From Shimia_B sp038528385 (GTDB lineage Bacteria; Pseudomonadota; Alphaproteobacteria; Rhodobacterales; Rhodobacteraceae): a stretch of DNA of 64,000 bases. The DNA lies in contig JBCBET010000004.1 of NCBI GenBank assembly GCA_038528385.1, positions 124,001 through 188,000 on the forward strand, given 5' to 3'. The translations under genes were made by a program, and so were the position numbers. Positions 49,824-58,980 of the stretch are shown here, in pieces (the first letter of the stretch is position 1; every line of letters starts with the position of its first letter). Below the pieces are notes generated by a model, which did not search any database, was not told the origin of the DNA, and saw nothing but the letters and a program-made list of their open reading frames with translations.

Positions 49824-50192
49824 ATGTCTGCACGATTGAAAACCCTCATCACCTCTCTCGCGCTCTGCGCCGCGCTGCCCGCCACGGCGATGGAGGCGAT
49901 CTCCGAGCGCGGAGAATTCGTCGAGCGCGTCGAGGGCCAAGTTCTGCAAACCCGGTATCTCGGTGTGGCGGTGAACCTTCAGGTCTCGCCGGAGGGTCGG
50001 ATCGTGGGCCGCGCGCTCGGCGCCGACATCACGGGGGACTGGGCCTGGCAGGACGGCTATTTCTGCCGCGAGATGACCTGGGGCTCCACGCCGATCCCGT
50101 ATAACTGCCAGCTCGTGGAGTATAACGGTGAGGAGATGCGCTTCACCACCGATCGCGGGGCCGGGCGCTACGCCGATTTCGACCTCCGCTAG
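49824..50192 (+). CDS. Small exported protein of unknown function
   Basis: A 122-residue protein with a signal peptide (SARLKTLITSLALCAALPATA, about 22 residues). The mature part has short beta-like stretches, two Cys (YFCREMT and YNCQLV) that may form a disulfide, and GDWAWQDGYFCREMTWGS. I recognise no named family with certainty. TTGGAGG precedes the ATG. Its TAG overlaps the stop of the convergent SDHAF4-like gene by four bases. Confidence 0.75.
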   Translation: MSARLKTLITSLALCAALPATAMEAISERGEFVERVEGQVLQTRYLGVAVNLQVSPEGRIVGRALGADITGDWAWQDGYFCREMTWGSTPIPYNCQLVEYNGEEMRFTTDRGAGRYADFDLR

Positions 50193-50446
50193 AAGTCGTA
50201 GGCGATCCCCTTCTTCTCCCAGTCACCGAAGCGGACGGGCTCCGGGCCCTCGCGGCCGCCATATTCCTTGGGCATAGCCTGGGTTGCTTCACCCTTCTTG
50301 CGCTCGGCGGCCTCGGCCAGCGCGCGCTGGGCCGCGGGCGGGAAGCGCGACGGATCGTAGGCGGGCGCCTCGGGTGTGTCCGCGGCGGGCGTCGCTGCCT
50401 CGGGCGTCTCGGCGGGCGGGATGGAGAATGTCTTGTCTTCGGCCAT
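50189..50446 (-). CDS. DUF1674 / succinate dehydrogenase assembly factor 4-like protein
   Basis: An 85-residue protein. Its last ~30 residues carry the SDHAF4/DUF1674 signature: MPKEYGGREGPEPVRFGDWE followed by KKGIAYDF, after a low-complexity Pro/Ala-rich N terminus. In mitochondria Sdh8/SDHAF4 protects the flavinated SdhA during complex II assembly; bacterial members probably do likewise. No sdh genes are in the window. Confidence 0.88.
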   Translation of the reverse strand: MAEDKTFSIPPAETPEAATPAADTPEAPAYDPSRFPPAAQRALAEAAERKKGEATQAMPKEYGGREGPEPVRFGDWEKKGIAYDF

Positions 50447-50490
50447 GGCGTTGATATAGGCCGCCGGTCCCGCCGCTCCAAGGAGACCCC

Positions 50491-51762
50491 GTGCCGCAAG
50501 ACCCCCATCCCGCCCGCGCCGCGGCGCTCAAGCTCATGACCGGCGTGACCGAGGACGGGCGGCTTCTCTCCGAACTCACCGGCGCGCCGTGGTTCCTCGA
50601 ACTCGCCCCCGCCGACCGCGCCCGCGCGCAGCGGCTCGCAACAGAGACGTTCCGCCACCTAGACCGCGCCGACCGGGTGCTGAAACCGCTTCTCCGGAAG
50701 ACGCCGCCCGAGGCGGCGCAGCACATTCTGCGCCTCGGCCTCGTGGAAGTCGCGGCGCTCGGCGGCGCGGCCCACGGCGTCGTGTCCGACATGGTGAGCG
50801 CGGCGGGCCGCGACAAACGCACAATGGGCCTCAAAGGCATGGTCAACGCCGTCCTGCGCCGCGCCATCGAGGCCGCGGACGGGAAATGGGGCAAGCTGCC
50901 CGTGGGCCGCATGCCCGATTGGCTGCGCAAACCCCTGGCCGAGGCCTATGGCAACTCCGCCGTCCAAGGCATCGAGACCGCCCATATGCGCGGCGCGCCC
51001 CTCGATCTGACGGCCAAGGGCGATCCTGCCGCGCTGGCCGGGCGTCTGGGCGGGGAGCTAATGCCCTGGGGCTCGGTGAGGCTGCGCGAGGCGGGGCAGG
51101 TCTCCGCGCTGCCGGGCTACGCGGAGGGCGACTGGTGGGTGCAGGATACCGCCGCGGCGCTCCCGGCCCAGCTTCTCGCCGTGCAACCGGGAGAGCGGGT
51201 CGCCGATCTCTGCGCTGCGCCCGGGGGCAAGACGATGCAGCTCGTCGCTGCCGGCGCGCTGGTGACGGCGGTGGATGCGAACGACCACCGGATGGGACGG
51301 CTCCGCGAGAACCTCGCGCGCACGGGGCTCGCCGCGGAGGTGCAGGTAGCCGACGTCACCGAGACCGCCGGGCGCTTCGACGCCGTGCTCCTTGATGCGC
51401 CGTGTTCGGCCACGGGCACGCTGCGGCGCCACCCCGACCTGCCCCACGGCCAGCGCGGCGAGCAGATCGGCGCCCTCATCACACTGCAGACGCGGCTCCT
51501 CGACCACGCGATCAAGCTCGTGAAGCCCGGCGGGCGGCTCGTTTTCTGCACCTGTTCGCTCCTGCCCGACGAGGGCGAGGTGCAGGTGGAGGAGGCGCTG
51601 GCGCGCCATGGGGACCTCGGCGTGGACCGTGCCGCGCTCGCCCGCGACGGCATCGATCCGGCCTGGATCACCGAGGAAGGCGGCCTGCGCCTGCGCCCGG
51701 ATCACTGGTCGAAAGCGGGCGGGATGGACGGATTTTACATGGCGCTTCTCCGCCGCAGGTGA
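50491..51762 (+). CDS. rsmB: RsmB-type rRNA cytosine-C5 methyltransferase
   Basis: A 423-residue NOL1/NOP2/Sun protein. An N-terminal NusB-like helical domain (about residues 1-130) precedes the methyltransferase. Motif I is VADLCAAPGGKTMQLVA, motif IV is VLLDAPCSATGTLRRHPD, and the catalytic Cys is in LVFCTCSLLPDEGEVQVEE. It methylates cytosine 967 of 16S rRNA in E. coli. The GTG start at 50491 follows AAGGAG. The heparinase-like gene begins 103 bases after its stop. Confidence 0.92.
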   Translation: MPQDPHPARAAALKLMTGVTEDGRLLSELTGAPWFLELAPADRARAQRLATETFRHLDRADRVLKPLLRKTPPEAAQHILRLGLVEVAALGGAAHGVVSDMVSAAGRDKRTMGLKGMVNAVLRRAIEAADGKWGKLPVGRMPDWLRKPLAEAYGNSAVQGIETAHMRGAPLDLTAKGDPAALAGRLGGELMPWGSVRLREAGQVSALPGYAEGDWWVQDTAAALPAQLLAVQPGERVADLCAAPGGKTMQLVAAGALVTAVDANDHRMGRLRENLARTGLAAEVQVADVTETAGRFDAVLLDAPCSATGTLRRHPDLPHGQRGEQIGALITLQTRLLDHAIKLVKPGGRLVFCTCSLLPDEGEVQVEEALARHGDLGVDRAALARDGIDPAWITEEGGLRLRPDHWSKAGGMDGFYMALLRRR

Positions 51763-51865
51763 CGCATCCCGCGTGACTTGGCGCGGGGGCTGCGCTAGCA
51801 GATGCAGGTGGGGCCGTTCCGGCCTCCAACGCAAAAGAGCAGCCCCGAATAGGTCTCCGACAGAC

Positions 51866-53629
51866 ATGTCGACCCACCCCGATATGCCGGCCCCCCGCAC
51901 GCGTTTCATGACGCAGCTGCACGCGCGGCTGGCGGCCATGGGGCGGCCGGCTACGGCCTTCGTCAGCCAGCCGGAGCCGCGCTCCATCGGGCACTTCGCC
52001 AAGGGCAAGCAGCTCCTGGCCGGCAATTACCTCTTTGCCGGATATCTCGTGGAGGCTGCGCCGGGGACGTCGCTCTGGCAGGTGACGCCGCCATCGGATG
52101 CGTTTTCGGAGGACGCCCACGGCTTTCTCTGGCTCGACGATCTGGCCGCCGTGGGGGACGGCACGGCGCGCGCGCTGGCGCAGGACTGGGCCGCGGGCTG
52201 GATCGACGAATTCGGGCGCGGTCGCGGCCTCGGCTGGAGCCCGGACCTCACTGGACGCAGGCTCATCCGCTGGATCAACCACGCGCTCTTTTTGCTGTCC
52301 GGCAATGGCAGCGTCCACGGCGAGGCCTTCTTTCGCTCCCTCGCGCAGCAGACCCGCTTTCTCGGGCGGCGCTGGCAATCGACGACGCCGGGCCTGCCCC
52401 GGATCGAGGCGCTCACGGGCCTGATCTATGCCGGGCTCTCGCTCACGGGGATGGAGCGGTTCGTGCCCACAGCCATCGCCGCGCTCGGGCGCGCCTGCGC
52501 GCGGCAGATCGATGCCTCGGGCGCCATCGCCTCGCGCAACCCCGAAGAGCTTCTGGAGATCTTCACCCTGCTGAACTGGGCGGCGCTCGCGCTCGACGAT
52601 GCCGGGCGGGCGGCGGCTCCTGCGCATCTCGCGGCCATCGTGCGCACGGCGCCGGTGCTGCGCGCGCTCCGCCACGCCGATGGCGGGCTCGCGCGGTTTC
52701 ACGGCGGCGGGCGGGGGCTCGAGGGGCGGCTCGACACCGCGCTCGCGCTGTCGGGCGTTAAGGCCGAGGCCACCGCGCGGGAGGCCATGGGCTACACCCG
52801 GCTCGCCACCGGGCGCACCACCGTCATCACCGACACCGCCCCACCGCCGCGGGGCGTGGCGAGCTTCAACGCCCATGCCTCCACGCTGGCCTTCGAGCTG
52901 ACCTCGGGGCGGCGTCCGCTCATCGTCAGCAGCGGCTCGGGCGCGGCCTTCGGCGAGGACTGGCGCCGCGCGGGGCGGGCGACACCCTCCCATTCCACGC
53001 TGACGCTCGCGGGCTATTCCTCCTCCCGGCTTGGGGAGCGCACCTTGCTGTCGGGCCGGGCGCGGGAGCTTTTGACGGATGTGCCCAAGGCCGTGAGCAG
53101 CGAAGGGCGCGAGACCGCCTCGGCCTCGCGCCTGGAGGCGAGCCATGACGGATACCGGGCCACCCATGGGCTCCTCCACGTGCGCACGCTCGAGCTCGCT
53201 CATGACGGGCGGGGGCTCTCGGGCGAGGACCTGCTCTTGTCCCTCAACGCCGCCGACCGGAGCCGCTTCGAGAGCCATCGCGCCTTCGTGGACCCGGGTG
53301 AGCCGGGCGGCATCCCCTTCACGATCCGGTTTCACCTGCACCCGGATGTGGACGCGGCCCTCGACATGGGCGGGACGGCGGTGTCGCTGGCGCTGCGCAG
53401 CGGGGAGATCTGGGTCTTTCGCCACGACGCCACCGCCGCGCTGACCATCGAGCCGAGCGTCTACCTGGAGCGCGGCCGCCTGAAGCCCCGCGGGGCGGAG
53501 CAGATCGTGCTTTCGGCGCGCGCGCGCACCGAGCAGACGCGCGTCAGGTGGTCTCTGGCCAAAGCGCAGGAAACTCCGCTATCTGTCCGCGACCTGCGGC
53601 GGGACGATCCGCTGAGCGAAGACGACTAA
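51866..53629 (+). CDS. Heparinase II/III family protein
   Basis: A 587-residue protein. An N-terminal alpha/alpha-toroid-like helical region (about residues 40-340, with LGWSPDLTGRRLIRWINHALFLL) leads into a beta-sandwich heparinase II/III domain (LAFELTSGRRPLIVSSGSGA, PFTIRFHLHPDVDAALDM). It should cut uronic-acid polysaccharides or related surface polymers; no signal peptide is visible. It is conserved between rsmB and purH in Rhodobacteraceae as far as I recall, so it may be a polysaccharide-turnover gene rather than an accessory one. Confidence 0.85.
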   Translation: MSTHPDMPAPRTRFMTQLHARLAAMGRPATAFVSQPEPRSIGHFAKGKQLLAGNYLFAGYLVEAAPGTSLWQVTPPSDAFSEDAHGFLWLDDLAAVGDGTARALAQDWAAGWIDEFGRGRGLGWSPDLTGRRLIRWINHALFLLSGNGSVHGEAFFRSLAQQTRFLGRRWQSTTPGLPRIEALTGLIYAGLSLTGMERFVPTAIAALGRACARQIDASGAIASRNPEELLEIFTLLNWAALALDDAGRAAAPAHLAAIVRTAPVLRALRHADGGLARFHGGGRGLEGRLDTALALSGVKAEATAREAMGYTRLATGRTTVITDTAPPPRGVASFNAHASTLAFELTSGRRPLIVSSGSGAAFGEDWRRAGRATPSHSTLTLAGYSSSRLGERTLLSGRARELLTDVPKAVSSEGRETASASRLEASHDGYRATHGLLHVRTLELAHDGRGLSGEDLLLSLNAADRSRFESHRAFVDPGEPGGIPFTIRFHLHPDVDAALDMGGTAVSLALRSGEIWVFRHDATAALTIEPSVYLERGRLKPRGAEQIVLSARARTEQTRVRWSLAKAQETPLSVRDLRRDDPLSEDD

Positions 53630-53643
53630 AAGGACCTCCGCCC

Positions 53644-55224
53644 ATGCCCGATCTCGTGCCGCTGCGCCGCGCGCTTCTCTCCGTGTCCGAAAAGGCGGGG
53701 ATCGTGGAGCTGGCGCAAGCGCTCGCGGCGCGCGGCGTGGAACTCGTGAGCACGGGCGGAACGGCGCGGAGCCTGCGGGAGGCGGGGCTCTCGGTGCGCG
53801 ATGTCTCCGAGCTCACGCAGTTTCCAGAGATAATGGACGGGCGGGTGAAGACGCTCCATCCGAGCGTCCATGGCGGGCTCCTCGCCGTGCGAGAGAACGC
53901 GGCCCATGCCGAGGCCATGGAGGCGCATGGGATCGGCGCCATCGACCTCGTCGTCGTCAACCTCTACCCCTTCGAGGCCACCGTGGCCCAGGGCGCGGAC
54001 GACGCAGAGGTGATCGAGAATATCGATATCGGCGGGCCCGCGATGCTGCGCTCGGCGGCCAAGAACCACGCCTATGTGAGTGTCGTCACCGACACCGAGG
54101 ATTACGCGCCGCTCCTCGCCGAGCTCGATGCCCATGACGGCGCCACCAGCCACGCCTTCCGCCAGAAGCTCGCGCTCGAGGCCTATGCGCGCACGGCGGC
54201 CTATGACGCGGCGGTGTCGCAATGGCTGGAGGGCGCGCTCGAGACCCGCGCGCGGCGCTACGCCACCGCGGGCACGCTCAGCCAGGAGATGCGCTACGGC
54301 GAGAACCCGCACCAGGGCGCGGCGTTCTACGTCGACGGCTCCGCGCAGGTGGGCGTGGCGACAGCCACCCAGCACCAGGGCAAGGCGTTGAGCTACAACA
54401 ACATCAACGACACCGACGCGGCCTTCGAGCTCGTGAGCGAGTTCGACCCGGCGGACGGCCCGGCCTGCGCGATCATCAAGCACGCCAACCCCTGCGGCGT
54501 GGCCCGCGGCGCGACGCTGAAGGAGGCCTATGCCCGCGCCTTCGATTGCGACCGCACCTCGGCTTTCGGCGGGATCGTGGCGCTCAACCAGCCGCTCGAC
54601 GAGGCCACGGCCGCGGAGATCACCAAGATCTTCACCGAGGTCGTGATCGCGCCCGGTGCCGACGACGCGGCGCGCGCGGTCTTCGCGGAGAAAAAGACCC
54701 TGCGCCTTTTGACCACCGAGGCCCTCGCCGACACCGCTACGGCGCGCGCCTATCTCAAGCAGGTGGCGGGCGGGTTCCTCCTCCAGGACAAGGATGTGGG
54801 CGCGCCCGGCGCGCTCACGGTCGTCACCGAACGCGCGCCCACCGAGGACGAGCTGCGCGATCTGGCCTTTGCCTGGACGGTGGCCAAGCACGTGAAATCG
54901 AACGCCATCGTCTATGCCAACAACGGCGCCACGGTGGGCGTGGGCGCGGGCCAGATGAGCCGGGTGGACGCGACCCGCATCGCCGCGCGGAAGGCCGAGG
55001 ACATGGCCGAGGCACTGGGCCTCAAGACACCGCTCACGCAGAATTCCGTGGCGGCCTCCGACGCGTTCTTTCCCTTTGCCGACGGGCTCCTCACGGTGGC
55101 CGAAGCGGGGGCCACGGCGGTCATCCAGCCGGGCGGCTCGGTGCGCGACGACGAGGTGATCTCGGCGGCCAACGAAGCCGGGCTCGCCATGGTCTTCACC
55201 GGTCAGCGGCATTTCAGGCACTGA
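53644..55224 (+). CDS. purH: Bifunctional AICAR transformylase/IMP cyclohydrolase
   Basis: A 526-residue enzyme. The IMP cyclohydrolase (MGS-like) domain covers the first ~200 residues (LLSVSEKAGIVELAQALAAR, VKTLHPSVHGGLLAVR). The transformylase domain has RYGENPHQGAAFYVDG, GKALSYNNINDTDAAFELV and IIKHANPCGVARG. Together these do the last two steps of IMP synthesis. AAGGA precedes the ATG at 53644, 14 bases after the heparinase-like stop. lspA follows with one base between. Confidence 0.97.
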   Translation: MPDLVPLRRALLSVSEKAGIVELAQALAARGVELVSTGGTARSLREAGLSVRDVSELTQFPEIMDGRVKTLHPSVHGGLLAVRENAAHAEAMEAHGIGAIDLVVVNLYPFEATVAQGADDAEVIENIDIGGPAMLRSAAKNHAYVSVVTDTEDYAPLLAELDAHDGATSHAFRQKLALEAYARTAAYDAAVSQWLEGALETRARRYATAGTLSQEMRYGENPHQGAAFYVDGSAQVGVATATQHQGKALSYNNINDTDAAFELVSEFDPADGPACAIIKHANPCGVARGATLKEAYARAFDCDRTSAFGGIVALNQPLDEATAAEITKIFTEVVIAPGADDAARAVFAEKKTLRLLTTEALADTATARAYLKQVAGGFLLQDKDVGAPGALTVVTERAPTEDELRDLAFAWTVAKHVKSNAIVYANNGATVGVGAGQMSRVDATRIAARKAEDMAEALGLKTPLTQNSVAASDAFFPFADGLLTVAEAGATAVIQPGGSVRDDEVISAANEAGLAMVFTGQRHFRH

Positions 55225-55225
55225 G

Positions 55226-55696
55226 ATGCGGGCGCTCTGGATCACGGCGGCGCTGACCTTCCTGGGGGACCAGGCGCTGAAGTATTACATCCTCCACGTG
55301 CTCGACCTCGACCGCATCCGCGCGCTCGACGTGCTGCCCCCCTTCCTCAATCTCCGCATGACGTGGAATTACGGGGTGAATTTCGGGCTCTTCGCCGGGG
55401 GCGGTTCCACCCGCTGGATCCTCATCGCAATCGCCGTCGTGATCTGCGCGGTGGTGCTGTGGTGGATGCGCAAAGGGCAGGGGCGGCTTGCCCATGTCTC
55501 CGCCGGGTTGCTCGTAGGCGGCGCGGCGGGCAACGTGATCGACCGCATCATCTATGGCGGGGTGGCCGATTTCCTCAACATGTCCTGCTGCGGGATCAAT
55601 AATCCCTTCGCCTTCAACGTGGCCGATATCGCGATCTTCATCGGCGCGATAGGCCTCGTCTTCTTCGTCAAGGACGACACGCCCGCGAAGGCGTGA
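55226..55696 (+). CDS. lspA: Lipoprotein signal peptidase
   Basis: A 156-residue membrane protease with four predicted helices. The active aspartates are in GNVIDRIIYGGVADFL and FNVADIAIFIG, and NLRMTWNYGVNFGLF is the conserved N-terminal block. It cuts prolipoprotein signal peptides after lipid attachment. It lies one base after purH and is read from the same message; a DUF3035 lipoprotein gene, a likely client, follows. Confidence 0.95.
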   Translation: MRALWITAALTFLGDQALKYYILHVLDLDRIRALDVLPPFLNLRMTWNYGVNFGLFAGGGSTRWILIAIAVVICAVVLWWMRKGQGRLAHVSAGLLVGGAAGNVIDRIIYGGVADFLNMSCCGINNPFAFNVADIAIFIGAIGLVFFVKDDTPAKA

Positions 55697-55743
55697 CGCG
55701 ACGGGCGCCGTGGTGTAGGGCAGACAAAACAAGTGGGTGTGTC

Positions 55744-56217
55744 ATGCGTGGGATGATCTTGGGGCTGATGGCGGTGGGGCTCGCGGCCTGTGCGGCCACC
55801 GATGGGAGCGAGGGGCCCGACGAATTCGGGGTGGTGCCGTCGCTCCCGCTGGAATTCCCCGAAAGTTTTGCCGAGCTGCCCCCGCCGGCCCCGGGCACGG
55901 CGAACCGGGCCGACCTCGATCCCGGCGCCGATGCCGCCGAGGCGCTCGGCGGGGCGCTCAGCGATCCGGGCATTCCGGCGGGCGACAGCGGGCTCGTCAG
56001 CTTCGCCTCCCGCTTCGGCGTCGATCCCGATATCCGCCGCGAGCTCTTCCGGTCCGATGAACTCTTCCGCGCGCGGCGCGGGCGCCTGCGCCTGCTCAGC
56101 TTCGGGGGCGGCGATAGGTATTTCAGCGCCTATGCCCGCGAAACGCTCGATGCCCGGGCCGAGCTCGCCCGGTTCCGCGCGGCCGGCGTGCGGGTGCCCA
56201 CGGCCCCGCCCGACTGA
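55744..56217 (+). CDS. DUF3035 lipoprotein
   Basis: A 157-residue predicted lipoprotein. RGMILGLMAVGLAACAATDG has a lipobox with Cys near residue 16. The mature part fits DUF3035: DEFGVVPSLPLEFPESFAELP, then a Pro/Ala linker and a basic tail (FRARRGRLRLLSFGGGDRYF). Function is unknown; it sits consistently between lspA and the M16 pair in related genomes as far as I recall. Confidence 0.83.
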   Translation: MRGMILGLMAVGLAACAATDGSEGPDEFGVVPSLPLEFPESFAELPPPAPGTANRADLDPGADAAEALGGALSDPGIPAGDSGLVSFASRFGVDPDIRRELFRSDELFRARRGRLRLLSFGGGDRYFSAYARETLDARAELARFRAAGVRVPTAPPD

Positions 56218-56292
56218 CCGTCACATCGCCGTCACCGCGCTTGAAGCCTGCCGACCCGGCCGTACCTTATGGCTCAAGGAGGACGACGCCCG

Positions 56293-57633
56293 ATGATCCG
56301 AACGCTTTCCGCAGCCGCCTTCGCGCTCGCTGCTGCCCCGCTCGCCGCCGCCGAGGCCGTGACGAACTTCTTTCTCGACAACGGGATGGAGGTCGTCGTC
56401 ATCGAGGACACCCGCGCCCCCGTTGTCGTGCACATGGTCTGGTACAAGGTGGGCTCCGCCGACGAGCCCGAGACGAAAAGCGGGATCGCGCATTTCACCG
56501 AGCACCTGATGTTCAAGGCCACCGACACCCTCGAGGACGGTGAATTCCAGCGCATCGTGAGCGAGAACGGCGGCAACGACAACGCCTTCACCAGCTACGA
56601 TTACACCGGCTATTTCCAGCGCGTGGCCTCCGACCGCCTCGGCCTCATGATGGAGATGGAGTCCGACCGCATGGTCAACCTCGCCCTCGACGAGGACGAC
56701 ATCGCCACCGAGCGCGGCGTCATCATCGAGGAGCGCAACCAGCGCACCGACAGCTCCCCCGGCGCCCTCATGCAGGAGCAGGTCCGCGCCGCGCAGTTCC
56801 TCAACCATCAATACGCCGTGCCGATCATCGGCTGGCGCCACGAGATGGAGACGCTGGGACTTGAGGATGCCAATGCCTTCTACGAGGCGCATTACGCGCC
56901 CAACAATGCGGTACTCGTGGTGGCGGGCGACGTGACGCCCGAGGAGGTGCGCACGCTCGCCGAGGCGCATTACGGCGTCATCCCCGCGAACCCTGCGATC
57001 ACCGAGCGCGCGCGTCCCGCGGAGCCCCCGCAGCGGGCGGAGCGGCGGCTCGTCTACCGCGACGCGCGGGTGGCGCAGCCCTATTTCACGCGCACCTACC
57101 TCGCGCCCGAACGCAACCGGGGCGACCAGCGGGAGGCGGCGGCGCTCAGGCTCCTCGCCTCCGTCCTCGGCGGGTCCGGTGCGACCTCGGTCTTCGGCGA
57201 GACGCTGGAATTCGAGCAGGAGATCGCCGTCTACACCTCCGCCTATTACATGGGCCTATCGCTTGACGAGACGACCTTCGGCCTCATCGGCGTGCCGGCG
57301 CCCGGCACCTCGCTCGAGGAGCTCGAGGCCGCCATGGACGCCGAAATCGCCGCCTTCCTCGAAAAGGGAGTGGACCCCGAACAGCTCGCGCGGATCAAGG
57401 CGCAGTGGCGCGCATCGGAGGTCTACGCGCTCGACGATGTGGGCGGCATCGCCCGCCGCTACGGCGCGGCGCTGACCTCGGGCCTGACGGTGCAGGACGT
57501 GCAGGACTGGCCGGGCATCATCCAGTCCATCACGGGCGAGGAGATCGTGGCCGCCGCCGAGCGCCTTTTCGACCGCAAGAACGCCGTCACCGGCTATCTC
57601 ATGCAACCCGTCCAGCCGGAGGTGACGCAATGA
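56293..57633 (+). CDS. Exported M16 zinc protease, catalytic subunit
   Basis: A 446-residue M16B peptidase with a signal peptide (IRTLSAAAFALAAAPLAAA). The inverted zinc motif HFTEH lies in SGIAHFTEHLMFK near residue 75, with the third ligand Glu in GVIIEERNQRTD further on. It digests peptides in the periplasm together with the next protein, which lacks the motif. AAGGAGG precedes the ATG at 56293. Its TGA overlaps the next ATG (57630-57633). Confidence 0.92.
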   Translation: MIRTLSAAAFALAAAPLAAAEAVTNFFLDNGMEVVVIEDTRAPVVVHMVWYKVGSADEPETKSGIAHFTEHLMFKATDTLEDGEFQRIVSENGGNDNAFTSYDYTGYFQRVASDRLGLMMEMESDRMVNLALDEDDIATERGVIIEERNQRTDSSPGALMQEQVRAAQFLNHQYAVPIIGWRHEMETLGLEDANAFYEAHYAPNNAVLVVAGDVTPEEVRTLAEAHYGVIPANPAITERARPAEPPQRAERRLVYRDARVAQPYFTRTYLAPERNRGDQREAAALRLLASVLGGSGATSVFGETLEFEQEIAVYTSAYYMGLSLDETTFGLIGVPAPGTSLEELEAAMDAEIAAFLEKGVDPEQLARIKAQWRASEVYALDDVGGIARRYGAALTSGLTVQDVQDWPGIIQSITGEEIVAAAERLFDRKNAVTGYLMQPVQPEVTQ

Positions 57634-58940
57634 TCGCGCGTCTGACTGCCCTCGTCACGCTCTTCGCCCTGCCCGCCTGGGCGGAGGTGGACATCCAGGA
57701 GGTGACCTCGCCCGGCGGCATCGACGCCTGGCTGGTGGAGGAAAGCTCCATCCCCTTCACCGCGCTCGAGCTTCGCTTCGACGGGGGTGCCTCGCTCGAC
57801 CCCGAGGGGCTGCGCGGGGCCACGAACCTGATGATGGGCATGCTCGAGGAGGGCTCGGGCGACATGGATGCCCGCGCCTTCGCAGAGGCGCGCGAGACCC
57901 TTGCCGCGCGGTTCGATTTCGAGGCCTACGGCGACAGCGTCTCCATCAGCGCCTCCTTCCTGAGCGAGAACCGGGACGAGGCGGTGGCGCTCCTGCGCCA
58001 GGCGCTGACGCAGCCCACCTTCGACGAGGTGGCCGTGGCGCGCGTGAAGCGGCAGGTGCTCTCTGGCATCCGCTCCGACGCGCTCGACCCCGACGAGATC
58101 TCCTCGACGCGCTTTTACGAGATGGCCTTCGGCGATCACCCCTATGGCAGCGATCTCGCCGGAACGGAGGAGAGCGTGGCGGCGATCACGCGCGCGGACC
58201 TCGAAACCGCCCGCCAGAACGCGCTTGCCCTCGACCGGCTTCATGTGGGCGCTGTGGGGGACATCACGGCGGAGGAGCTCGGACTCCTCCTCGACGAGCT
58301 ATTGGGCGATCTGCCCGCCAGCGGCCCCGCGCTGCCGCCCCGCGTGGATTTCACGCTCCCCGGGGGCACGACGGTGGTGGACTTCGAAGGCCCGCAGTCC
58401 ACGGCGCTCTTCGGCCATGTGGGCATCGAGCGGGACGATCCGCGCTACTTCGCGGCCTTCATCCTGATGGAGATCCTCGGCGGCGGCGGGATCGAGAGCC
58501 GGCTCGGCTTCGAGGTCCGCGAGGAGCGGGGACTGACCTACGGCATCTCCGCCTTCATCGTGCCGCGCGACCTGTCGGAAATGATCCTGGGGCGCGTGCG
58601 ATCCTCGAACGAGACTATTGCGGAGGCCATAGAGGTGACACGCGACGTCTGGGAACGAACGGCGACAGAGGGCGTCACGCCCGAGGAACTGGCGCGCACG
58701 CAGACCTACCTCACCGGGGCCTACCCGCTCCGTTTCGACGGCAATGGCCGCATCGCCAACATCCTGGCCGGGATGCAGCAGGCCGATCTCGGGATCGACT
58801 ACATCGCCACGCGCAACGCCAATATCGAGGCGGTGACGCTCGAGGAGGTGAACCGCGTGGCGCGGGAGATCCTCTTGCCCGATGCGCTCCATTTCGTCGT
58901 GGTGGGCGAGCCCGTGGGGCTGTCGACGACCACCAACTAG
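57630..58940 (+). CDS. Exported M16 family protein, non-catalytic partner
   Basis: A 436-residue M16 homologue with a signal peptide (IARLTALVTLFALPAWA). The place of the zinc motif reads GATNLMMGMLEEGSG, with no HXXEH, so it is inactive on its own. It keeps the C-terminal Arg-Tyr substrate-contact region EVREERGLTYGISAF. In M16B complexes such partners provide half of the closed chamber. It overlaps the catalytic gene by four bases. Confidence 0.92.
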   Translation: MIARLTALVTLFALPAWAEVDIQEVTSPGGIDAWLVEESSIPFTALELRFDGGASLDPEGLRGATNLMMGMLEEGSGDMDARAFAEARETLAARFDFEAYGDSVSISASFLSENRDEAVALLRQALTQPTFDEVAVARVKRQVLSGIRSDALDPDEISSTRFYEMAFGDHPYGSDLAGTEESVAAITRADLETARQNALALDRLHVGAVGDITAEELGLLLDELLGDLPASGPALPPRVDFTLPGGTTVVDFEGPQSTALFGHVGIERDDPRYFAAFILMEILGGGGIESRLGFEVREERGLTYGISAFIVPRDLSEMILGRVRSSNETIAEAIEVTRDVWERTATEGVTPEELARTQTYLTGAYPLRFDGNGRIANILAGMQQADLGIDYIATRNANIEAVTLEEVNRVAREILLPDALHFVVVGEPVGLSTTTN

Positions 58941-58980
58941 CCCGTTCCGAATCTGCGCTGGCCATGCTACCCCTTGGGTC